7,363 nt of DNA from Bdellovibrionaceae bacterium UBA2466 (GTDB lineage: Bacteria; Bdellovibrionota; FAC87; UBA2466), in contig DDPO01000097.1 of the NCBI GenBank assembly GCA_002342225.1, positions 1,939 through 9,301 of the forward strand, written 5' to 3'. The stretch's first letter is position 1. The number at the start of each line of letters is the position of its first letter. Below the pieces are notes generated by a model. It did not search any database. It saw only the letters and a list, made by a program, of their open reading frames with translations, and was not told the DNA's origin. A program made the position numbers and the translations under genes. Shown here piece by piece: positions 1 through 5,714 of the stretch.

Positions 1-458
1 AGTACAGTGAGGGTCAAGCCATTCTTATCACAAAGCCTCTTTAGTAAATGGATGTCTCCTGATCTCTCTTTGCCAAACCGAAAGTTGTAACCGACATAGA
101 CCGATTTAGCTTTAAGCCCTCGAATTAAATAACGTTCAAAAAAATCTTCTGGCGACAATTCTTTGAGTTTTTGATCAAATTGAGCCACGCAGACAAACTG
201 GATCCCTAAAGATTCCATGAGAACTAATCGCTCTGAAGTCGTAGTCAACTGCTCCAGTTTTTTTTGCGGATTTAAAACTTCAACGGGGTGGGGATAAAAA
301 GTTAACACCACCGGCGTAAGCCCCTGAGCCTTACTTCCCTCGACAGCCTTTCTTAGCAGTGCTTGATGGCCTTTGTGAATACCATCAAAGTTTCCTATCG
401 CTACTGCAGAGAAAGAGAAGCTCGCAGAGTTTTCTGGGAGCCCGTGTATAACTTGCAT
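1..458 (-). CDS. ribF: Bifunctional riboflavin kinase / FAD synthetase, N-terminal part (cut by window start)
   Basis: RibF makes FMN from riboflavin and ATP, then FAD from FMN and ATP, in the cytoplasm. The 152 visible residues belong to the N-terminal FMN adenylyltransferase domain, a nucleotidyltransferase fold. The signature G-N-F-D-G-I-H-K-G-H is at residues 22-31, with the nucleotide-binding GxHxGH at 26-31. T-F-Y-P-H-P is at 53-58, and V-G-Y-N-F-R-F-G at 122-129 is the usual family motif (often D instead of N125). The C-terminal riboflavin kinase domain lies outside the window, so its completeness cannot be judged. The ATG at 458 is the first start after an in-frame TAA four codons upstream, so it is well fixed although the Shine-Dalgarno match is poor. 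The gene starts 27 nt after the stop of the basic coiled-coil gene on the same strand, suggesting co-transcription and possibly translational coupling. Identification is confident. Confidence 0.96.
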   Translation of the reverse strand, partial: MQVIHGLPENSASFSFSAVAIGNFDGIHKGHQALLRKAVEGSKAQGLTPVVLTFYPHPVEVLNPQKKLEQLTTTSERLVLMESLGIQFVCVAQFDQKLKELSPEDFFERYLIRGLKAKSVYVGYNFRFGKERSGDIHLLKRLCDKNGLTLTV

Positions 459-485
459 CTTTTGGTCTACTTAATTCAACCGAAA

Positions 486-893
486 CTATTTTCTAGTTCG
501 GGTGGAACGCTTGCGAGAGGAAGCTTTTCTTCGGTTCTCAGCATTTTTTTTAGCTCGTCCCTTGGAGGCCTCCATCTTTCTGTCTTCTTGTCGGGCCACT
601 TGGGTGAGATAGCTCACAAGTTCATTCACTCGTTTATTGAGCTTTTTGCTCTCTAAATTGACTAATGTGTTGATTCGCTTTTCTACTTTGCCACGAGTGT
701 GCTTGAGTTGAACTACCAATCTGTCCAATTTTTTTCGGCTTCTTTCTCGGGCTTCACGGCCCTTGAGGTCAAAATCTTTCACAAGAACGGATAGTTTTTT
801 TTCATAAGTGCCCAATTGTTGGGTCAACTGATGAACTGCGGGGTGTTTTGCCCATTTATTAAAATCGACTTTTAAATTTGAACGTAAAGACAT
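486..893 (-). CDS. Small basic coiled-coil protein of unknown function, upstream of ribF
   Basis: I do not recognise a named family for this 135-residue protein. It is very rich in Lys, Arg and Glu with heptad-like spacing of Leu and Val from about residue 20 to 105, which predicts a long helical or coiled-coil body. From about residue 105 on it becomes an Arg/Lys/Ser/Ala-rich tail, ending K-R-S-T-R-T-R-K, that resembles histone H1-like or nucleic-acid-binding tails. There is no signal peptide, membrane segment or Cys. A GTG six codons upstream (911) opens the frame, but the strong GAGGAG ribosome site lies between it and the ATG at 893, so 893 is the real start. It has its own promoter-like sequence and probably forms an operon with ribF. 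Nucleic-acid or nucleoid binding is possible from composition; a structural or phasin-like helical protein is the alternative. Confidence 0.8.
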   Translation of the reverse strand: MSLRSNLKVDFNKWAKHPAVHQLTQQLGTYEKKLSVLVKDFDLKGREARERSRKKLDRLVVQLKHTRGKVEKRINTLVNLESKKLNKRVNELVSYLTQVARQEDRKMEASKGRAKKNAENRRKASSRKRSTRTRK

Positions 894-900
894 AATGGCT

Positions 901-906
901 CTCCTC
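901..906 (-). promoter_or_regulatory. Ribosome binding site (GAGGAG) that decides the start at 893
   Basis: On the minus strand GAGGAG sits 7 nt before the ATG at 893. It lies inside the reading frame opened by the GTG at 911, so the longer start is unlikely. Confidence 0.75.
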
Positions 907-922
907 TTCACTGCTTTGTTTA

Positions 923-949
923 ATTATGCAGCGAGTCTTAGATTGTCAA
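923..949 (-). promoter_or_regulatory. Predicted sigma70-type promoter for the coiled-coil/ribF operon
   Basis: Reading the minus strand, a perfect TTGACA (944-949) is followed after 15 bp by CATAAT (923-928), five of six matches to the -10 consensus. Transcription would start near 916, giving a leader of about 23 nt that keeps the GAGGAG ribosome site. The 15-bp spacer is shorter than the usual 16-18, which is the main doubt. It lies between the upstream lipoprotein gene and the coiled-coil gene, so the two may be transcribed separately. Confidence 0.5.
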
Positions 950-1017
950 TTCTGGTTCTAACAGCAAACCTTAGTGGCCGCAAATGAAAATCTGGTTAGG
1001 AATTAGAAATTAAAATC

Positions 1018-1575
1018 TCAGAATTCACAGGTATCATCAGGAGATACAATCCCAGTGAAAGGCACCAAGCGGTAATAATAACCCTGATTACTCGTTAGTT
1101 CTAACTCTCGACCCAACGAATAATAATAAAACATAGATCCTCCACTCGAGGATTGCTGTGTATTCTGCCCTTCAGTGCCGCCGTTGTCCCCCGTAGGGTT
1201 GGAGTAAGCAACTTCGAGAGTTTTAGACTGGGGATCAATATAATACTCAAAAGTTTGAAAAGGCGTGTCGAACTGTTTATTTCCATTCACTACTTTGACA
1301 TCACCAGTGAAATCCTGACCAAATCGGAAGACGAAAAAACTATATTTGTCGGTATTTTGCTGAATGAGCGGGGTGGGGTCCGTACTCTCCACAAGGCGCC
1401 ATTCGGTCGCTGTCACACTGGTTTGCCGTTCTTTGGGGATTTGGCACTTTTTCATGCAGCCCACCATCATCAACGCCAACGGAGCTAAAATGGCGAGTTG
1501 TAGCCAAGCTCGGCTAAACCTATTTTGAATTTTAAATCTTTCAGTGTTCACGTTGTCTTCACCTATCGTAGTCAT
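1018..1575 (-). CDS. Secreted lipoprotein of unknown function
   Basis: This 185-residue protein has a type II (lipoprotein) signal. A basic n-region ending F-S-R-A-W is followed by a hydrophobic stretch at about 25-38 and the lipobox M-V-G-C, with Cys40 as the lipidated residue. The +2 residue is Met, not Asp, so by E. coli Lol rules it would go to the outer membrane. The mature part is rich in Tyr, Phe, Thr and Ser and looks beta-stranded. A Gly/Ser/Gln/Thr-rich low-complexity loop at about 128-147 is followed by F-Y-Y-Y and Y-Y-Y-R-L-V-P-F. Cys44 and Cys183 are the only other Cys residues and could form a disulfide joining the two ends. The small beta pattern is reminiscent of lipocalin-like lipoproteins, but this is a guess. 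The start is uncertain: ATG 1575 has only a distant AAAGG, while GTG 1551 (residue 9) follows AGGTGA and gives a more usual signal length. Confidence 0.85.
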   Translation of the reverse strand: MTTIGEDNVNTERFKIQNRFSRAWLQLAILAPLALMMVGCMKKCQIPKERQTSVTATEWRLVESTDPTPLIQQNTDKYSFFVFRFGQDFTGDVKVVNGNKQFDTPFQTFEYYIDPQSKTLEVAYSNPTGDNGGTEGQNTQQSSSGGSMFYYYSLGRELELTSNQGYYYRLVPFTGIVSPDDTCEF

Positions 1576-1909
1576 CTAAAGCTCATGCCTTTACTTTGAA
1601 GAATTAAGGAGCAAAGACTCTGCCAACCCAGAAAAACTAAAAATTAATAATTTCAGTTGGTTAAGCTGTGTACTTTCTGTCTGCGGTTCAATCAAACTGT
1701 CTATGTTTAACGCTCCACATCTGTAGGGCACAAAAAAACATTAATAAATACAGCGCATTACACTGCCCAATTGTGAAACACTCTCCACGAAGAGTTCCTA
1801 AAGAAAGCTTTCACTCTTTCCGTTGAATGGGAGTGTAGGCAATAGGCCTGCTATTTTGAGTCAAGAGTCCACGGACCGGACAAAAACGTTGAACAAGGAA
1901 AAACTACCG
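1576..1909. other. Gene-free stretch between divergent genes
   Basis: This 334-base region separates the minus-strand lipoprotein gene from the plus-strand small gene at 1910, so it should hold promoters for both. It is AT-rich in the middle (1640-1760). I could not find a pair of -35 and -10 boxes with acceptable spacing on either strand; a TTGGCA on the minus strand near 1622 has no -10 at the right distance. Only a weak 5-bp hairpin (ACTCT/AGAGT near 1781-1796) was seen. No tRNA, small ORF with a ribosome site, or longer repeat was noticed. A TTG at 1823 extends the downstream frame but lacks a ribosome site. Confidence 0.5.
1895..1899 (+). promoter_or_regulatory. Ribosome binding site (AAGGA) supporting the start at 1910
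   Basis: AAGGA lies 10 nt before the ATG at 1910. The TTG at 1823 that opens the same frame has no comparable sequence, so the shorter start is preferred. Confidence 0.5.
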
Positions 1910-2266
1910 ATGCGTGGCAAAAAACAAAACAATATCGATCCACTTTTTCAACTCTTCCAGCACCATATGCTAAAAAAATCTTATGACGACTCAGCGGCCT
2001 TTAGTCGAGAAGTAGCTGCCGAATATTTGGTGTATTTAGAATCCACTTCAGCCCATATACCTTCAAATGTAAAAGCTGCAATTACTCAAGATTTAGAGTC
2101 AGAGACTCACGAGCTCCTCGTAAAATCGATGTACGGATGTAGCCTCCCTCATAAAAGCACTACTTACGGCAAAGTGATTCGTATTAATAATTCCGCGGAG
2201 CTATCCACTTTTGAGTTCACCCCCCCTGAGTCCACCTTAGAATCAGAGACTGACCGAGAAGAGTAA
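1910..2266 (+). CDS. Small cytosolic protein of unknown function upstream of the ABC exporter
   Basis: From the preferred ATG this is a 118-residue soluble protein; a TTG at 1823 would add 29 residues of poor coding character. A short basic head (M-R-G-K-K) is followed by a helical core at about 11-80. It contains D-P-L-F-Q-L-F, then E-Y-L-V-Y-L-E-S-T-S-A-H-I-P and E-T-H-E-L-L-V-K-S-M-Y-G-C, whose spacing of aromatic, acidic and aliphatic residues looks like a compact conserved domain. The last 15-20 residues are acidic and probably disordered (E-S-T-L-E-S-E-T-D-R-E-E). There is no signal peptide or membrane segment. I cannot name the family. The exporter gene starts 64 nt downstream with no terminator-like hairpin between, so co-transcription is possible. 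A loose resemblance of the helical core to the N-terminal domain of tyrosine recombinases is not enough to assign a role. Confidence 0.75.
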   Translation: MRGKKQNNIDPLFQLFQHHMLKKSYDDSAAFSREVAAEYLVYLESTSAHIPSNVKAAITQDLESETHELLVKSMYGCSLPHKSTTYGKVIRINNSAELSTFEFTPPESTLESETDREE

Positions 2267-2330
2267 TAAATTTAGCCCCCGACACTTTCTTCTCGCCTGT
2301 CATAGATTTTCGTATATTGTCTTCAACTCA

Positions 2331-4094
2331 ATGAATTTCGCTGCTCTTAAAAGAGTGATTGGGGAATTTAAACCCTATAAACCCCAAATCATTATTGTCC
2401 TTGCGTTGGGGCTAGTCATCTCTGCTATCCAACCTATCAGTGTTAAACTCTCACAACGAATTATCGATGAGCTTCAAAAAGGAACATTCATCCAGGGCCC
2501 CTTTTTAAAACAAGTACCAGCTCTTCTTATCGGTGTTTTTATCGTTAGCGGCTTTGCTAAGTATTTTCACAACACTTTGAGACGATACGTATCAGAAAGA
2601 GTAATTATTAAGTACCGCACACTTCTTTTTGAAAAATATCTCAACTTTCCTTTATCGGTGCTCGACAAAACTCGTGCAGGCGATTTCTTGTCGAACATCC
2701 AAAACGATCTTTCCAAAATATCGATTGGTATCGACACCCTCATACTTGTTTTGAAGGAGCCCTTTACTTTTATAGGATTACTAGGAGCCGCTTTTTATTG
2801 CGATTGGAGATTAGCTCTAAGCACTTTGCTCGTTGCTCCCTTAGTGGCTTTTCTCTTTTCGAAATCGGGCAGTGCGGTTAAGCGTTACTCGCACAAAAAC
2901 TTAGAGACTTTTTCAGACCTCATGTCCATTAGTCAGGAGAGCATTTCTGGGGCCAGAGTAGTTAAAGTTTTTCAGCTAGAAGTTCCCCTCTTCAAAAAAT
3001 TTCAGACTATTCAAGAAAACTACTTTCATATCATGATGAAAGCGATTCGAGTTGAAGAACTTGCTACTCCAGTGGTGGAATTAATCGGAGCCCTTCTTAT
3101 TTCTGGAGTGATTATCTACGGTGGCCATCGAGCTTCCTTAGGGTTGCTCACGCCGGGACAACTGGTCGGCTTTATTATTGCCATTGGTTTGGCTCAGATG
3201 CCACTGAAACAACTCAATAACGCTTACTTAAAGCTCAAAACAGCCGAAGCTGCTGCAGAACGTATTTATTCGATCCTCGATAAAGCCCAATCTAGCCCCA
3301 GAACTGAAGGCTCTCAAAACATTAAAACCTTGAATAGTTCGATCACTTTCAACAATGTAAGTCTGTTGTACGATGACAAACCCGCTTTAAAAAATATTTC
3401 CTTCGAAATAAAACGTGGTGATTGTGTCGCTTTCGTAGGGCACAGTGGAAGTGGAAAATCGAGCGTCGTTAACCTTCTGCCTCGACTGTACGAAGTGACT
3501 TCAGGAGAAATCCTCTTTGATGGAGTCTCAATTAAAAACCTTCTCTTGCCCGAACTTAGAAAACTAATCTCATTTGTAACCCAAGATACTTTTCTTTTTA
3601 ATGATTCTCTTTATGAAAATATTAGATATGGAAACCCGAACGCATCTGACAAAGAGATCAAGCGTGCAGCTGAGCAAGCCCATTGTGCAGATTTTATTTC
3701 AAGACTCAGAGATGGTTTTAACACTCGGATCGGAGACCGAGGAGTTTGCTTAAGTGGTGGTGAAAGACAAAGGGTTGCCATCGCAAGAGCTTTTCTAAGA
3801 TCCTCTCCCATTTTGGTCCTCGATGAAGCGACTTCAAGCTTGGACAGCCAAAGCGAAGCTGTTGTACAAGATGCCATGGAGGAATTGATCGAGGGAAAAA
3901 CTACTTTTATGGTGGCTCACCGGTTATCTACGATCAAAAAAGCGAGCCGCATTTTTGTAATGGACCAAGGAAACATAGTAGAATCAGGAACTCACGAAAC
4001 TCTAGTTCGATTAAACGGGGCTTACAGGCAGTTTTATGAAAGACAAGTGGGGGGTCGATTAGAATCGGTCTCTACTACTGTTGAAACTATTTAA
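2331..4094 (+). CDS. MsbA-like ABC exporter (fused membrane and ATPase domains)
   Basis: This is a complete half-transporter of 587 residues, close to the length of MsbA (582), expected to work as a homodimer in the inner membrane. The type-1 exporter membrane domain spans about 15-300, with hydrophobic segments near 18-36, 64-80, 135-155, 160-177, 246-264 and 272-292. The ATPase domain spans about 337-570 with every motif intact: A-loop Tyr347, Walker A G-H-S-G-S-G-K-S at 370-377, Q-loop Gln418, signature L-S-G-G-E-R-Q at 474-480, Walker B I-L-V-L-D-E at 494-499 with catalytic Glu499, D-loop S-L-D at 503-505, and switch His530. The family moves lipids or other hydrophobic substrates outward; lipid A-core flipping would be the MsbA role, but substrate cannot be read from sequence. 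The ATG lacks a ribosome site, and a TATATT lies 13 nt upstream. The 3' end overlaps the convergent transferase gene by 8 bp. A peptide, drug or glycolipid exporter is the alternative. Confidence 0.95.
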   Translation: MNFAALKRVIGEFKPYKPQIIIVLALGLVISAIQPISVKLSQRIIDELQKGTFIQGPFLKQVPALLIGVFIVSGFAKYFHNTLRRYVSERVIIKYRTLLFEKYLNFPLSVLDKTRAGDFLSNIQNDLSKISIGIDTLILVLKEPFTFIGLLGAAFYCDWRLALSTLLVAPLVAFLFSKSGSAVKRYSHKNLETFSDLMSISQESISGARVVKVFQLEVPLFKKFQTIQENYFHIMMKAIRVEELATPVVELIGALLISGVIIYGGHRASLGLLTPGQLVGFIIAIGLAQMPLKQLNNAYLKLKTAEAAAERIYSILDKAQSSPRTEGSQNIKTLNSSITFNNVSLLYDDKPALKNISFEIKRGDCVAFVGHSGSGKSSVVNLLPRLYEVTSGEILFDGVSIKNLLLPELRKLISFVTQDTFLFNDSLYENIRYGNPNASDKEIKRAAEQAHCADFISRLRDGFNTRIGDRGVCLSGGERQRVAIARAFLRSSPILVLDEATSSLDSQSEAVVQDAMEELIEGKTTFMVAHRLSTIKKASRIFVMDQGNIVESGTHETLVRLNGAYRQFYERQVGGRLESVSTTVETI

Positions 4095-5463
4095 CCCTTC
4101 GAAACTCTGCAACTTGAGTAGGGCTTTTAATCTTCACAAATTCCCCTTTTTCTACTTCTAAATTCACCCTAAGTTTTTCGGAATGAAACACGGCCTCCAA
4201 ACGGAGGGCGATAGTCTTAAGAGTCTCAGTCTGGATTTTTAAAGCAACAAAGAGAATATCCGGATCTTGCTGGTAACAGACGTCAGTCACTCGAATTTCC
4301 GAATTGATTCTGGCCGCTATACGATTGAGCATAAAACTAGGAACTGATTGACCATCTTGTTGAGTCACTTTGTATTTAAGAAAATAAAGCGAATTTCCCA
4401 TATCTAAGTGCTCTAAAAAGGATTGAACTCTTCTTTTCGTGGCTTTCTCGATAAACACAATCATGTAACCCACGACACAGACATGGGTTACCAAGGTGAT
4501 GATTGGAAAAATAGAACGCCTCATAACACCACTATTCACCAGTGCAAAGCCGGTGATTAAACCCGCTATGTCAATAATCGCAAAAGTCACCAGGATATAT
4601 CTCAAGGGCACTGAGGTTTGGATCAGTCGATGGTGCAAATGACCTTTATCGGCTTGAAATGGGGATCGTCGAGTCATTAAACGACTTAGTAAAACCATGG
4701 CCGCATCTGAAATCGGTATAAGAAAGAAAAGTCCTGAAATTGAAAATCGCGAAAGTGAATCATGAGCTTCAATCGGAACTCCCAAATGCATATACGCCAG
4801 AACAAAACTAAAAAAGTAGCTCCCAACATTGCCCATAAAACCTTTTCGTTTAACTACATTGAGAAAGAGAAATGGAATAAGTGAGCCAATTAAAAAGGGT
4901 GCATAGGCTACATACACTTCGAGGACCGGATTAGCATGAGCAATGGAAAAATACCCCAGACTTCCTAGCAACAACACCATGCCAGCAAGACCGTCGATGC
5001 CGTCGATGAAATTGACAGCATTCATTAAGCCCAAAATAAAGAAAATAGAAAGGAAAGTCGCTGCAGGACCATATTGCTCGCTGATTCCAGTCCTTAGGTT
5101 CGGATCAAATAAAACAAGACAAACTACAAAAACAATTTGAACAAACATCTTATCGAGTGCTGGGAGTGGCTGACGATCGTCTAACATACCCATGATAGCA
5201 ATAACGACGGCAGTACTTAAAAACCAACCACTGATTGGAAAACCAAAAAGCTTTGCAACGGAGAAAAAGCCGATAGAAGCTAAAACAATACTATGTCCGA
5301 TGATGGGAATTTGATATTCATTGAGCCCCCGAGCCTTGGGCCAATCGATCAAACCTAATCTGGGAGCCCATTTATGATTGAGTAGAAGAAGTGGGTATGA
5401 AAGCAATAGAGACCCCAACATCAAAACCAAAAACTGAGTCATTTCGGGGAGAGTGAATTGCAT
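4087..5463 (-). CDS. WecA/TagO/MraY-superfamily undecaprenyl-phosphate sugar-1-phosphate transferase, atypical
   Basis: This superfamily transfers an N-acetylhexosamine-1-phosphate from a UDP-sugar to undecaprenyl phosphate, the first membrane step of O-antigen, teichoic acid or peptidoglycan synthesis. The 458-residue protein has about ten hydrophobic segments up to residue 337. Family motifs present are the L-D-D loop (Asp95, Asp96), N-A-V-N-F-I-D-G-I-D-G-L-A at 148-160 and H-L-H-H-R-L at 275-280. Two motifs deviate. F-M-G-N-V-G-S at 209-215 has Asn212 where the family has the Asp that helps hold Mg2+ (Asp265 in Aquifex MraY). The N-terminal R-K-x-H...P-x-x-G-G motif reads R-G-L-N-E-Y-Q-I-P-I-I-G-H. 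Residues about 345-458 form a soluble extension that TagO and WecA lack. The start is fixed by an in-frame TGA five codons upstream, though no clear ribosome site is seen. It is divergent from the carbamoyltransferase gene. The exact sugar cannot be assigned, and reduced or lost activity is possible. Confidence 0.9.
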   Translation of the reverse strand: MQFTLPEMTQFLVLMLGSLLLSYPLLLLNHKWAPRLGLIDWPKARGLNEYQIPIIGHSIVLASIGFFSVAKLFGFPISGWFLSTAVVIAIMGMLDDRQPLPALDKMFVQIVFVVCLVLFDPNLRTGISEQYGPAATFLSIFFILGLMNAVNFIDGIDGLAGMVLLLGSLGYFSIAHANPVLEVYVAYAPFLIGSLIPFLFLNVVKRKGFMGNVGSYFFSFVLAYMHLGVPIEAHDSLSRFSISGLFFLIPISDAAMVLLSRLMTRRSPFQADKGHLHHRLIQTSVPLRYILVTFAIIDIAGLITGFALVNSGVMRRSIFPIITLVTHVCVVGYMIVFIEKATKRRVQSFLEHLDMGNSLYFLKYKVTQQDGQSVPSFMLNRIAARINSEIRVTDVCYQQDPDILFVALKIQTETLKTIALRLEAVFHSEKLRVNLEVEKGEFVKIKSPTQVAEFRRVK

Positions 5464-5553
5464 GCCGAGTTTGTTTCAAAGACGGATTGCGTATTCCTTT
5501 TTTGGTTTTGTAGGGCTTATACTTTGAGACTTACTATTAGTTTACTGTTTTTT

Positions 5554-5570
5554 TTGTAATCCGCTCACAA
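5554..5570. promoter_or_regulatory. lac-operator-like imperfect palindrome between divergent genes
   Basis: The minus strand reads TTGTGAGCGGATTACAA, differing at one position from the 17-bp core of the E. coli lacO1 operator (TTGTGAGCGGATAACAA). It is an imperfect palindrome about a central G, with six of eight pairs symmetric. It lies 91 bp before the transferase ATG and 144 bp before the carbamoyltransferase ATG, a sensible place for a LacI/GalR-type repressor. No repressor gene is in the window, so function is inferred from similarity alone; chance is the alternative. Confidence 0.3.
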
Positions 5571-5621
5571 GTTTTATCGATAACAGCTCTTTTTATTAGA
5601 TTTTGACTAAGGGCAGACTTT

Positions 5622-5638
5622 TGGCTGCGCTGCAGCCA
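5622..5638. repeat. Perfect GC-rich hairpin/palindrome with 7-bp stem and 3-nt loop
   Basis: TGGCTGC and GCAGCCA flank a GCT loop (stem arms 5622-5628 and 5632-5638). Neither strand has a T-run directly after the stem, so it does not look like an intrinsic terminator. It sits 77 bp before the carbamoyltransferase start and could be a regulator site or an RNA hairpin in its leader. Confidence 0.6.
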
Positions 5639-5656
5639 TAAAACAACAGGCTTGTT

Positions 5657-5676
5657 TTTCATTTGAGAAGATGAAA
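5657..5676. repeat. Short inverted repeat upstream of the carbamoyltransferase gene
   Basis: TTTCAT (5657-5662) and ATGAAA (5671-5676) are inverted around an 8-nt loop. The right arm overlaps the -35 position of the weak promoter candidate. In AT-rich DNA a 6-bp stem can easily arise by chance. Confidence 0.35.
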
Positions 5677-5699
5677 CGGGGCAACAAACACGCTAGAAT
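5671..5699 (+). promoter_or_regulatory. Weak promoter candidate for the carbamoyltransferase gene
   Basis: ATGAAA (four of six to TTGACA) is followed after 17 bp by TAGAAT (5694-5699, five of six to TATAAT). Transcription would begin near 5706, inside the AGGA ribosome site at 5704-5707, which argues against it or implies an almost leaderless message. Confidence 0.2.
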
Positions 5700-5714
5700 A
5701 GTTAGGACAATATC

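Noticed and set aside
363..656. Plus-strand open frame of 97 codons
   Set aside because: It lies antisense across ribF and the basic coiled-coil gene, has Ser/Leu-rich shadow composition and no ribosome site.
1153..1488. Plus-strand open frame of 111 codons, and a minus-strand one at 1101-1286
   Set aside because: Both overlap the lipoprotein gene in other frames; the lipoprotein has a convincing lipobox while these show no domain or start signal.
1781..1796. Weak ACTCT/AGAGT hairpin in the gene-free stretch
   Set aside because: Only five base pairs, no T-run and no symmetric extension; expected by chance.
1823..1909. 29-residue N-terminal extension of the small gene from a TTG
   Set aside because: No ribosome site precedes the TTG, while AAGGA precedes the ATG at 1910.
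1910..2266. Small gene as a tyrosine-recombinase fragment
   Set aside because: Only a vague helical resemblance to the N-terminal domain; no catalytic Arg, His or Tyr motif and no attachment-site repeats nearby.
3611..3877. Minus-strand open frame of 88 codons
   Set aside because: Antisense to the highly conserved ATPase domain of the exporter.
4943..5140. Plus-strand open frame of 65 codons
   Set aside because: Antisense to the transferase membrane domain, with no family resemblance.
5622..5638. Reading the 7-bp hairpin as a rho-independent terminator
   Set aside because: No T-run follows the stem on either strand, and both flanking genes read away from it.
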